From Medicago truncatula (lineage: Eukaryota; Streptophyta; Magnoliopsida; Fabales; Fabaceae): a stretch of DNA of 64,000 nucleotides. Shown one piece after another: positions 50,031-63,200 of the stretch. A model generated the notes under the pieces. It saw only the letters and a list, made by a program, of their open reading frames with translations, did no database searches and was not told where the DNA came from. A program made the position numbers and the translations under genes. The stretch spans positions 25,103,255 to 25,167,254 of the forward strand of contig NC_053048.1 of the NCBI RefSeq assembly GCF_003473485.1, written 5' to 3'. The stretch's first letter is position 1, and every line of letters begins with the position of its first letter.

Positions 50031-50800
50031 GAATATTCTTTCATCATTTGATTTGATGTTGATTTTGCAGTACAACAATTTTTCCTTTATACGTTGCTTC
50101 TGATTGATTCCATTTTTGTCTATTAATTTCTTCTTCTTTTCTCGATCTGGTTTCATAAAAGGTGAAGCTTTGAACTGAATTATGAACCTAAAGATTTTTT
50201 TTTTTTTTTTTCGGATTCAGCGTTTTTGAGTGAAATACAAACATGGGTCGAACTTTTTTTTTTTTTTTTGGAAATGAAGGTTGTGTTTTGTGTTACGTTT
50301 TGTAATCGAAATTAGGGTTAAGTTCTGGTTTAGCTTAAACTGATATATCTTATTTGAATAGTTTATTTTGTTTATTTGTTGAATTTCAATTTTATTTGAT
50401 TTTCTGAAATCGTATGGTGCAGGATTTAGATTATTTTGTTAGTTTTTATCATGCTCATAGTACCCCAATAATGTGGTGTAGGATTTAGATTTTATTTTTA
50501 TTTATTTAGTTTTTATCATGCTCCTAAGGACCCCCAATAAGTTGTGCCGTTTTGGGTTGGCTTGTTTTTGTGCTTATGAGAAATAGCTTATGCAAATAAA
50601 TAAGCTTTGTTAATACATAAAAGCTTATTTATTTGTATTAGCTATCATTCATATGCTCAAAATATGCCTAAGAGTGTTTTCTGTTTAGATCTTTGTGTTT
50701 TTTTTTTTTTGTATGTAATTTTTTTATATCTGTCTCCCTTTGTTTTATGTAATTGATTAGTATTCTTATATAACTTTTTCATGTGTCTTGTAGAGACAAG

Positions 50801-51891
<1,091 letters not shown>

Positions 51892-53993
51892 TTGCTTTTG
51901 CAATGTCAAATCATTTTTGCTTTTGTTGTTTATGGTATGAACATGGCAGACAATTGTTCTCAGGATTGTTGTCTAATGGATTACTGTGTTTGAATCCCAG
52001 AGTTTTGTGTTGAATACTTGAGTTATAATTTGTTTAGAGTATTTTGGCACATTCAGATTAATAGTCATCTTAATTCTCTCATTATATTCTAGCTCTGATG
52101 AAATATTGCAGTTTTGATTGCTTTCTGTTCCGCTTGTTTTTTATTTGTGTCTGTCGTTTAATGCTATCTGTTTCAAATTAGTCCGTCATTCATACTAATG
52201 AATTCTTTGGCAGAACCTAACCCTTGATATCATTTATTACTTTTTTTGCCTACAAAAATAATCATTTTTGGGTTTGCTGTTGGTGATGATTGACTATGTA
52301 GTTTAAGAAGTTGATTATTAACCATGTGCCTTTGAAGGATAAAAATGTTTTTCCACTGAAGAATGATCTGCAATGGTAATATGGTCGATGCTTCTTTGTG
52401 ATGACCATGCCTAAGGTCAGTCATGGACATGGTTATGTCTTGGTTTTCTGCGTTAGTTTGGCTATGAAATGAAGATGTTTTCACTGTCATTTGTGGGTAT
52501 GACATTCTTGTAATACAGTTCTCTGCATACAGTTTGGCAAATGTTTTTATCTGTGCTCTAACTTCTCTGCATATAGTTCATAAGTACGAAATGCATCTTA
52601 AATTGTCAAATGGCGTTCACAGATGGCCCTATGATGCACATATAAAGAATGTTTTAATCCTAAAATTGCATGTTTGATGAATATTGTAAGAATCTGTTGT
52701 GTGCCATCGTTGCACACAAAAGAATGTGTTGAGTATGTCAAATGGTGTGCCCGAATGGGTCTTATATACAAGGTTCACAGATAATTGTCATTCCTACAAG
52801 TAATGGGTCTTATATACGCAACACATTCTTACAATACACATCAAACATGGAATTTTTGGATTGATTAACAGTCTTGGAAAATATCAAGTAATTGAGACAG
52901 AAATGTGCAGGTCTATATTGTGCAAATCATCGATTGTGTTGAGGCATTAAAGAAGAAAAATCCGATACTTGTTGTGCAAATCTGATACTTATTTAGCAAT
53001 ATTTTTGTTTTCCAAACGAAATACTATTTGTTAAGACTTAATGCTTATCCCCTCACATAATTAAAAAAGACTTCATGCTTGCGGTTTTAAATTCAAATAT
53101 ATTAATTATCTTTGAACTTAACAATACTACCCTGGAACCTTTATTTATAAACTAAATAATATTTGAAAAAACTAGACAGTATTATGTTGCTTCTGGATCT
53201 TTGAACTTCTATACCCTGGAACTTTATATATTTCAATGATAGCATGGAAAATAAACAAAGATGGAGTGCCATGGTGACATAAAGAGCTTTCTGAGTAGGA
53301 ATCTCTCATGTATAATTTTTTCAACATGACCCTATCATTACATTTTTTTTACTCATGTAATTTTTTTAAGTGAAGATGGATAAATTTTAGTTAATCAAAC
53401 GAGACAAAGTAATACCTAAATAGAATTAAAGCAAGAGAAGGACAACCTACATTATATACTATTGTTCCCTTAAAAGAAGAGTAACCCTTATCGTTGTGAA
53501 AATTTCACATCGATTAGCCTCTATATACATAAACACCAGAAGTTCTCCAAATCTAGAGAATTTAAATGACTTGGTAGTGGTACCCGAATGGATCATTTCA
53601 ACAATAATTTTGGAATTCATTTAAAAAATTACCAAATCCAAATGCATAGATTGAGCATTTAGAATGCACCTTAATTGATTCATGTATACTGAGATTCTTA
53701 GTATCCTTCCATAATTCTTGAGTGGCACAACCAATTATCAATTTCCTACTGTCAAAAATAATTATTAACTATAGTTGCAGATGATAAGTTCCATCTACAG
53801 AGTCTTTTCCTTTTATGAATATAAATGTATTGATTTGTTAATCACTATGTCAATAAAAATACGAGCATGGCAGCAAAATTTTAACTAGACCAGAAACTTG
53901 CTTAAAAAAAATTAGACTATAAACTGGAAATGACATTTAAAATGGAGAATAAGCTAAATATATTCAACAAACGTGAACCAATACACCACCAAA
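51892..53993. other. Intergenic
   Basis: 3' UTR of RPL32 and then AT-rich sequence. A mini-duplication (gcacacaaaagaatgtgttg and its partial inverse near 52810) is present. No gene or RNA gene supported. Confidence 0.4.
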
Positions 53994-55888
53994 TCAAAAA
54001 ATCAAAAAATTTTCATCCTTAGTTTGAGTCTGACTCAACTTCTCAACCCACACATTCTTATTATTATCATTCTCTTTCTTCTCCTTCTCATTCCCTTCTT
54101 TTTTCACCTCATTATTTTTCTCTTTCTCACTCTTATTTTTATTCTTTGGGAAAAATATCCCATGTACAAAGGACTCAACATCTTTTCTCGAAAACCCAGC
54201 TTTGTCTTCAACTTCGTTCTGTGGAATATACGGTGGACGCACAATATGCAACACCGTATTCCACTTCACACCTTTAAAGAAATCATGACCCTTTATTTCA
54301 TCAACTTCAATCCTACGATCAGGATCTCTTTCAAGCAACTTTGCAATCAAATCCTTCAACGGTGTTGATTCACCCTTTTGTTCAACCTCCATTGTTAAAA
54401 TCTTGTGAAACGTTTCTTTCCTATTTGGACTACTAAACGGCGTTGTTCCATAAAGCAACTCATACAATACGACGCCATATGACCACCAATCAACACCAAA
54501 ATTATGTCCATTCCCTAATATAACTTCAGGTGCCACATAATCCTCAGTTCCCACGAATGAGTTTGACTTTTCAACTGAGTCCGACTCACTCCTTTTACAA
54601 ACCGAGTTGATATCGATTTGACTCAATGATTCGAATTTCGGTTTACCAACATAGGAATTACAAGAATAGAACTTCGATAACCATCTCTTCCTTCTGATTT
54701 TTGTATCTGGTGGTGAGTTCGAACCTGGTGACGAGTTGGAACTCAGCGAGTTTGGTGATTTTGGATTTAGTTTCTTTGATAGGTCGAAATCTACGATCAT
54801 TATGTGACCCGTTTGTTGAATCATGATATTCTCCGGCTTCAAATCTCTATAAACTACTCCTAAATTGTGTAGATACTCCAATGCTAACACCAATTCCACT
54901 GCATAAAACCTTCACAAAAGAAAAATTAACAATTAAACACAAAATTCTTCATTGTTATTAAGAAAATGACTGAAAACTTTGAAATTTCTTCTCAAATAAA
55001 TAATCAAAATTTAAACTAAACCAGATTGTAATATATTGCAAAAATCTATAGAATTAACTAAACCACAGAAATCTAAAAAATTGTTATTCAATATTTGAAG
55101 AATTTGCAATGCGTGACAAAATTAAATTAAAAATTTCCCGAATATCCGGATCCAGAAACGGACAAATCCACGAGTCTAATGCCACCGTGCACTTAAGGGT
55201 GATCCACACAACAAAGTTTTGTATAGACTAACCCACCTTAATTGACATTAGGGAATCAATCTGGGATTAAATCTAGAAGATTGATATGAACAATTAGGCA
55301 ATAATCGTCTTCTAAACTCATTTTAATTACATATTACAGAAAACGTATTAAAACGTAACAGAACAACAACAGCAAAATCTTTTTCCAAGCGGATGGGTTA
55401 CCTGATCAAACTACGCCATAATATTCTATCATACACCATATTAAAAATTTACAAAACTGGGCAAAAAAAAAAAAAAAAAAACGAAACACAATGTTGTTTT
55501 TTCATTATGAAATATTTTACCTGATGGTTTCTTCAGAGAATTTTTTCTCCGGTTGTTTCTTTCTAAGAGAATGCAAATTCCCACCATGACAATAATCAAT
55601 AGCAAATCCAATAAGCTTTTCAGTTTGAAAAGCTCCTTTAAACCTAGGCAAGAGAGGATGATCAAAACGACGTAGTATTTGTTGTTCAAATTTCACCCTT
55701 TTGCATTCACCATTCTTTCCATTATTTTTCCTCAAAAGAAGCTCTTTAGATATCACTTTCAATGCCAACCATTCTTCTTTCGATGATCCGTAGGTTCTTG
55801 AAAGAAACACGACACCCTTTGCGCCACGACCGACGGCGGATAAAATTTTAAGGTTTCGGAAGTCCAATGTTTCGCCGCCGTGATTCAT
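53994..55888 (-). CDS. OXI1: AGC-family Ser/Thr kinase, OXI1-type
   Basis: Two exons, 55888-55521 and 54909-53994, encode 427 residues; the 611-bp intron is GT-AG and splits the codon of R123. Kinase signatures: glycine loop GRGAKGVV at 20-27, ATP lysine K44 (ALKV), catalytic VYRDLKPEN with D145, and DFD at 163-165 in place of DFG, a hallmark of plant AGC VIII kinases. A Ser/Pro-rich insertion lies between DFD and the activation segment VGTEDYVAPEVI, as in that group. The C terminus has a Lys/Glu/Asn-rich tail and ends DENFLIF, an FxxF motif like the PDK1-docking site. OXI1 kinases act in oxidative burst and lipid signalling. The subgroup is inferred from length and layout. Confidence 0.85.
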
Positions 55889-55939
55889 GGCAGAGGTAAG
55901 GTAACCTCGTACCTCCGAAACCGTATTTTTGCTTTATTT

Positions 55940-55960
55940 GCAGATGCTTATATAATTTTT
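55940..55960 (-). promoter_or_regulatory. Putative TATA box of the AGC kinase
   Basis: The minus strand reads attatataagc at about 55946-55956, roughly 60 bases before the ATG. Confidence 0.35.
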
Positions 55961-57300
55961 TTTAGAGGCTTTTTATAAGAAATGTTAAGAAACGTGATTG
56001 TGTGTGATTTGTTCTAAGAAAATATTGTGGACCATGTTTGGTTTATTTGACACGTGGAATTTTGTTGAGCTGTGTAGAGAGATTTAGGTTTATGACAACT
56101 CATTGAAAGATGGAATATTGCGTGTGAATTTAATGGTACGTTCAAAAAACAATTCATTCTTAAAAGGAAAGGCTATAATGAGCTAATAATTTGCTCAAAA
56201 CACGTTGCAATATAACTGAAAACAATCTCAATTCTGATTTGCTTATATCAAACGTGTGCGTAATGTCGACTCAATCACGTTGCAATATATAGAAATAAAA
56301 TATATTTTCTCTATCTCAAAATAATAATCGTTTTAAAGTTTGTCCAGAATTTATGAAAAATATATAAATTGTGTTGATTTTAATGGTAAAATTATTATAA
56401 TTTATTAACATATTTTTATTAATTGTGTTTTTTTGAAGGAATATTTTTATTAATTGTTAATAGAGTAATCAAGTTGAATGAAATTCAATACACAAGGTAT
56501 AATAAAGGAAAATATTGTATTGATATCCTAAAGAGACAATTATTTTGAAACGGAGAAAAAAATACTAAAGAGGTATTTATTTTGAGACGGAGGGAGCATA
56601 AAATTTGGATTTCTCATTTATTATGAGGGTCGTTCCTATAAAACTGGAGGCTCGGCTCTCACAAAAAAATTGACCCATGATAAAATTAAATAATTTTTTT
56701 AAAGAACAGTAGCTCATTTAATTGAAAATAAATAACAATATAACATCTGTAACCATAAAAAATAATAATGTAACTATGCAAAAAAAATTCATATTCTGAT
56801 CAATAATATAAAAATATAACTTCAAACAAATATCTTTATCAATATTTTAGGTTGTTATTTTTCTTAGTTAGTACAAAGGTAAAAAAAAAAAAGTTATAAT
56901 ATTCTTTTAGAAAAATAATATGATGTTTGTTGTTAGAACTTGATTACTTTACAAAATAGGTATGAAAAAAAAGTAATTAAAAGAACAGCTCTTTGAATAA
57001 GCATGTGGATGTGGCTTCTTTCAAACATAAATTTATTAATAAGATATAGGTTTTCAATCAGATAAATATTCAATATTAATAAAACTCTATATCATCAAAC
57101 ACATGAGCTGGCTGAGCTGAGTAGCGTCAGCTTCTAGGTCTTAGACAGAAGGGTATAATACGAGGTAGATTTTACAAAGCAGCAAACACATCCTACTCCT
57201 AACAGTGGAGGGATCGCATGTCGCTGCACCTCCAGTCCACAACACATTGTGAACATAGCTCCTTGAACAATCACTTTTGAAAGAGGTAACTAAAATATAA
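55961..57300. other. Intergenic with a Stowaway-like MITE
   Basis: 56308-56598 runs from ctctatctcaaaataataat to tattttgagacggagggagc, an imperfect inverted pair; a second partial right end lies at 56530. The rest is AT-rich with no gene. Confidence 0.45.
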
Positions 57301-57479
57301 TATGAAATTCATAGCTCATTTTCGCTCCGTTAGAGTTAGGGCTTGCATGACTAGCACAGTCATACCGCCACCAATATGCCCTTGGAAGTTTCTTTCTACT
57401 GCCACAACTTTGCTCACTAAACTATCAGAAGGTCCGTCTTGTTCCTTCGCACAAGCTCTATTTAATTCTAATGATCTCG

Positions 57480-57790
57480 CCTTCACTCAATTATCGAAAC
57501 CCTGCATCAAAGGGGATTCAATTTGCATTAAACTCATACAAGAAGTTTATGATCGCGGTGTGGAAGGTTGCAAGAACAATTTACACGGTCGATTGGTTAT
57601 GAGTAAGGGAGACAGACCCTTAACCTCATGTTATCTCTCATCATAGCTACACACAATTTGGAAGAATTTCGACCAATGGAGGTTGATTTCTCAGTCATGG
57701 TTTCGTTGAATTTCAATTCGTCACTCCTGAAGATAAAACGAAGGACATCTTTGTTAGTGTACAACCATTTAAGATATGTATACAAAAGTC
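57480..57790 (+). pseudogene. LINE ORF1 (DUF4283-like) fragment
   Basis: The frame from 57302 ends in CKNNLHGRLVMSKGDRPLTS. After a shift it continues IWKNFDQWRLIS, then in a third frame EFQFVTPEDKTKDIFV. This is the order of a DUF4283 domain in plant LINE ORF1 and related proteins. It has at least two frameshifts and no zinc knuckle. The upstream half of the frame has no recognised match. Confidence 0.5.
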
Positions 57791-58189
57791 AATTGTTTTC
57801 TCGATACTTTATTAGTGTTACACATTTGACTGGATCTGGTATGTTAGTTTTATCTACTCCCTCTCGTCACTATTATAAATAAAGGGTTATGCTAACAAGT
57901 GTCTTTAATGCACTTGTTAAAGAAACTAAAAAGGAAATCAATTATTATTTATAATTGCAATTTTATATTTTTTGGATACATGTTATACATTTGAATGAAT
58001 GTTTATGGTATAGATATATCAATTATTCAAGGAAGCCCCTAATCTGGACCTCTTTTTATTATGGTCCACCCATGGTCCATACTAATTAACCGACAATAGG
58101 AGGTAGTTTTAATTCCTTTCCATTTTACACCATACAAATCACCTTTTCAATTCCCTTTCTATTTCTTCACTCCATTCCTCATGTACATA

Positions 58190-58450
58190 GGAGCAGTGGG
58201 AGAAGACCTTTATCTGCCAGCACCCAGAGAAGGTTGGCTTGGAGTCCATTAATGTTCATCCTTGATTCGTCGCAAGCCTTCTTCGTTGCCTTTGCTTCCT
58301 AGAATGAATTTCCTATTGCTTAATGTAATGATTGATCACACAAGGATGTCGTAGCCTTTAGATTTGTTGGTAAGCTTGTCGAAAATGATGACAGCTTCAA
58401 GGATGTCACTGTCCTTTTGGAAGTGTTACTGCTGGGTTTCGTCACCCCTT
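58190..58450 (-). pseudogene. RRM RNA-binding protein fragment captured in the MULE
   Basis: Minus strand from about 58450 reads GDETQQ, a stop, HFQKDSDILEAVIIFDKLTN and KSKGYDILV, then a stop. In another frame NGLQANLLWVLADKG follows near 58245. This tracks the RRM order WETQ...F-G-ILEAVVI-DK-T-KSKGYGFV and the DGRRANCNLA block that follows in plant RRM proteins of the ARP1-like type. Two stops and frame changes make it non-functional. The likely source is a host gene elsewhere. Confidence 0.6.
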
Positions 58451-58605
58451 TTAAAGGATCAAATTGAAGATTTAGAAAGAAAAAAAAAGTGAGTTGGATT
58501 TGTTGCAAATTGGGTTATTCATTCGTTTTATATTCCAAAAACTCAGCCATGATAATTGTGGAATTAATTGGTCGGTGATGGTTTCCAACACAATACCAGC
58601 GCAAC

Positions 58606-59632
58606 CTCTGTTATCAAAGCGGAAAAGCGGCTCGGCGCGACCACCCCAAAAATTGACGCGGTGCGGTATACGGACGCGTAGAGGCCGCTATTTCATGACG
58701 CGGACACAAACTAAAAATTATGTTATTAATAAAGGACTAATAAAATATGGAAAAAAATATATTTAGTATTAGTATAAATGAAAAATTAAAGATTATTAAT
58801 TGTTTGTAGTATTAAATACTATTATACTTAAATACTTTTAATGTTAAAATACCTTAAATAATATACTTAAATATCATAATGCTATAAAAAAAATACTAAA
58901 AAGCCTTTTTTTTTGTCAAGAAAATACTAAAAAGCCTTAAACAATGTACTTAAGAAACAAATAATTGTATATACTTATTAATTTAAAAACTATATGTCAT
59001 ACTATATTTTTCTGATAAAGACAAAAATAATATATCATGCCATAATTTAAAAACAATATACTATACTATGTATTATTTATTATTCGTTTTAAAAAATTAT
59101 TAATTTAGTAAAACAAATTATTATTATGATTATTATATAAGTGTGACTTTTTTAAATCACATTAGCAATTAATTATTAATATTTATTGAAGAATATTATG
59201 AAAAACAACTCGTACTCCACCACAACTGTGTAAATATTAGTAAAACTGAATTCAAAACAGTAAAGTTGTGTGTCCCACTTTGTTAGAAGGAAAATACAGT
59301 TGTATTCCACCACAAAATCAAAACAAGATCTACCGTTAAATCTTCCTTCTCTTTCCTCTTCCTTCTCTCTTCTCTTTCTCTTTCCTCTTCCTTCTCCTTC
59401 CTCTTCCTCCCCTACAGATTTAACCGGAAACAACCACCCAAAACTAAAACACAGTGGTTTTGTGCTCCGACCCGGAAAAGCGGGCGATTTGACCCGCTCC
59501 CGCTCCAGGTAAAGGCGGCCGCGAAACCCGCTTTTTCCTAACGCGCGAATCGGTAGCGCTCTGATGCGGTAGGCTGTTTTTGGGCGCTCCGCCCTGCGAT
59601 CGCGCCGGGAGCGGCTGCTATTAACAACAGAG
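58606..59632. mobile_element. GC-ended insertion inside the MULE, about 1.03 kb
   Basis: It begins ctctgttatcaaagcgg and ends ccgggagcggctgctattaa followed by caacagag, an imperfect inverted terminus. Both ends are strikingly GC-rich (gcggctcggcgcgacc; gcggccgcgaaacccgc) in an AT-rich window, with an AT-rich middle. The flanks agcgcaac and agtgcaga match at 5 of 8, so an 8-bp hAT duplication is possible but not secure. Confidence 0.55.
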
Positions 59633-59782
59633 AGTGCAGAAACTTACTTTTGTCTCAGTTGGTACTTTATACAGTGTAAACTGGAAAGGATAAAAAAATT
59701 ACCTGCTATTGCTAGTTAATCAGCAAGGACCATGATGGAACCTTAATAAAAGAGGTCCATATTAGGGGCTCCCATTATTCAA

Positions 59783-60251
59783 TTAATCTAAAAAGTACAT
59801 TTTTGTTTATACTAACACTAATAATAATATGTTGAAGTATTTGTATATGCCAACTAACTACCATTAATTAAGATTAGGGAAATGTTAACTTATGTCCTTA
59901 AGGGTATAAGTTAAAGAGTAAAAAATGGAAATATTTTATTTAATTAATGCATTTGAATTTAATTTTTTTACTTCTATTTAATTAAATGTATAAAATTTAA
60001 GAAACAATTTCTACTGCTTAACATTAATTAATTCCATAGCACATCACAAACATTCATTCAACAATGCCACGCAAGCAGCAAATATAGATAAGATAGAATA
60101 GATACAACCTCCCTCCTCTGTGTTCTGCGCACACATTACAAAAAAACAAACAAACGAATAAATAAACAAACCAAAGCGTGGTCGTTGCTTTTTTTCAAAC
60201 ATGGCGAACCATGGTTTCTGATTTCAAACCTACACGAACACGAAGGAAAAC
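59783..60251. other. HINT3 upstream region
   Basis: AT-rich sequence then a leader with a repeated aaacaaacaaacgaataaat stretch. Presumed promoter and 5' UTR; no clear TATA. An in-frame ATG at 60252 is the best start. Confidence 0.4.
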
Positions 60252-63200
60252 ATGTCCATTGAAGAAGCTACGAGGAGAAGAGTTACCGTTTTGTCCTCCC
60301 ATCTCAACCCGACCCGTTTCACTTATTCGGATCCACTCTCCGCTTCGCTTTGTTCAGCCCGTTCGGATTCCGATGATAATAATCAGAATTGTGTCTTTTG
60401 CAACATTGTTCGCGGTCAATCACCTGCTCTCAAGGTTTCTTTTTTCTTCCATTTTTTATTCAATGAACCTAGTTTAAAAAAGTCAAATGTTAGTATTAAT
60501 ATTACTATAATTTTGATGAATTTGACTCCTTCAAACTGAGAAAATCAAAGTTGTAACTCGTGATTTGTTACGATGTACTTGCAATATTCAACTTTGATTT
60601 TGTGAATTAATCGCCGAGAATACTCACTTTATACTCTAATTATTAAGCTGAACTGAATTGCTCACTCTAGAGGTGTCAGGATATGTCATTGTCAGCTTAG
60701 CTCAGTTGGTAAGGACAATGCATAATATATGCAAGGTCCGGGGTTCAAACCCCGTACACCACCAAAAAAAGAGGTGTCGGGATCCATTTTACATCAGTTT
60801 GTAGGGTTGATAAGATAGGAAATGGTCTCATTGCGTTTATGGTTAAATGCATAAGCATTAATAAGCCTTATTAATACTTAGGCATAAAGAGCTATTTGGA
60901 ATGACGAATCATGCTCTTTGAAATACTTCCCAATATGTTTTTATTGTCAACCACTGTGCTTAACATAACTTTTGTTGCTATTAATCATTACTAGTTATAC
61001 TTGGTTGCTGTTGTTGTGCTCATTACTGATTGATGGTATACAATCCAACCATGTTTTCTCTTCACCTTAACTCTTTCTAATATCTTGTCACTCTAACAGC
61101 TTTATGAAGATGACATGTGCCTGTGCATATTGGATACAAATCCATTGAGTCATGGGTAAGGTATCATATGTTTTGTGTTATTTCACAATTTTTGCTGCAT
61201 GTAAATTTGGCCATACATGGAGTAAGTAAGAAGTATGTATTTGTTGTTTTATCTATTGTGAGTTGTGGCATCAAATATAGAAAATACTTGAATCAGTTAG
61301 TGTTGTCAAATAGCCGCTATAGTGCTAATATAGCATAGCAGAATTTGAACAAATTGTTTTTGTTCTGAAATATTCTATTTAGTACAAAGTGTCGTTAAAT
61401 AGTTATATCAGCGCTATAGCACTGCTAAGCGTAATTTGAACAAACTACTATTTTCTGCAATTCCTGCTTGACAACACTGACATCAATTAATATTTTATAC
61501 CTCTGATTTTTTTTCTCATGTCCTTGTCTGTGGCAACTCTGTGACCTACGCAAAAGTCAAGTTAACATGTTAGATCATTTATCCTGACAGGCCTATCACA
61601 ATATGTATTAAGAAAAACATGATCTAATCCTATTCCTAGCCGAAGTTTCTTTAAGCCCATAAGATGATACTGTACCACCTATACCCACAAATCAACTTTC
61701 GGTGTCATGTAGCATATGAAAACATCTAAGAAATAGTTAAAAAGTCATAACTATTTATTTCTCTAAATTAAACTCATTGAACTTCTAGAGTTACTAACTA
61801 AAACTGAGCAGCTAGAGTGAAACTTTTTAGAGAGAAGCTTTCTAATGTATTCATGGTTTCATGATTAAGTTTCTAATTAGCAAAAAATTAAAATGAGAAT
61901 AATGGCAGCCACAAAGAGAGGTAGAATGACTTTAAATTTCCACAATCCCTTTTGTTTGCTACCTCAATCCTATAAAACACTACTGCTATAATGGTTAGAT
62001 GTTCTAAGGTGATATAAAATAAGATAACAAAAAGATTTAGCATGGAAAGACACCAACCTTTTTTCCTTGCGGTGTGACACTTTGAAACATGATATTATTT
62101 ATATATTCAAGTTAATTTAGAACATAAGAGAAAGGATAATGATTTAAATCTTTGTTTGAATGAATTGGTTGAATGTTGGATAATTTCCTAGTTTGTCAAT
62201 GGCATATTGTCTGATTCGGTAATCATGCCTACAAGTTGACGACTCAATTTCAATTTACTTTTTCTACTATTATGCATGGAATTGTTTATTTATCTACTTC
62301 TCACATCTATGTTTTGTTTACCAGGCACTCTCTTATTATCCCGAAATCTCATTACCCTTCATTGGATGCTACTCCTCCATCAGTAAGTGATTCTTAATAG
62401 GTATAAGAAGATTAAGGGCTTGTTCGATTGTGTTGTGGTTTTCAAAACCTGTTTCATAAAAACTTCTTAAAAACTATTTTTTAAAACAAGTATTATTTGT
62501 TGGTTTTAAAAAAAGAAACAATTTTACGAAACAGTCTAATGAAATAAGTTTTTTAATTATTTAAAAAGTAAGAATAAAATAAAAATAGTTATCAACAGAG
62601 GTTGGGTCTAGCTGAAGGGCTAGACTCACCACATGGTGAACCGATGTTCGAATTCTGGTTGGGAGAAGTATCCACATTTAGTGTCTGACATGTCTCGATT
62701 AGAACTACCTCTAGTAGAGGGAACCTATGGAAAACCAAAAACAAAAAGCAAAAACAGTTTTTGAAAAGAGAATTCAAACATACCTGAGTCTTTTTATCTC
62801 ACTTTTATACGGGCTATAGTAACTCTTTTTTTGAGTTGAAACATTTCTTAAGGATATGAAATACCTTGCATATGTGCTGGTGTCCGTGCTTAATCATTTA
62901 AGGGACTTGTTTAACTCTCAATCCCAACCCCTACTGCTACAATTTTTATTTTATTTTTTTGAATGGAAAATGTTAGTAATTAGTTGTGGAGAAGTGCTAG
63001 GAACACTCTTTTCTACATTCTCTCGAACACTCCACTTATTTATTGGGTGGAATCCATATGAGTCTCACCACTTTATGTGGGACCTATTTCTAAAGTGTAG
63101 GATCATCATTGATTTCACCAATGAAAGAGTGTTAAAAAGAGAGTGTTCCTAGCACTCCTCATTAGTTATTAGATTAATATGTATTCCTCCGTCCGGGTTT

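Larger units (their letters stand above)
58031..59773. mobile_element. Mutator-like element (Pack-MULE), 1743 bp, 9-bp TSD
   Basis: Left terminus ggaagcccctaatctggacc and right terminus (minus strand) gggagcccctaatatggacc match, and pairing continues for about 100 bp (tggtccatactaattaac versus tggtccttgctgattaac). An exact 9-bp direct repeat attattcaa lies at 58022-58030 and 59774-59782, as expected of Mutator-type transposition. No transposase is present; the interior holds a captured RRM gene fragment and a GC-rich inserted element. Confidence 0.9.

Noticed and set aside
52380-52520. C/D-box snoRNA candidate (gtgatga near 52398)
   Set aside because: No matching D box (ctga) at suitable distance and no terminal stem; the C-box-like string is likely chance.
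59176-59512. Arg/Glu-rich and Ser/Pro-rich frames
   Set aside because: Products of a (cttcctct)n-type pyrimidine tract inside the GC-ended insertion.
60683-60769. Possible tRNA gene (clear boxes A and B)
   Set aside because: No proper acceptor stem or anticodon arm can be drawn. It has an A-tail and target duplications and belongs to a repeat family, so it is a SINE.
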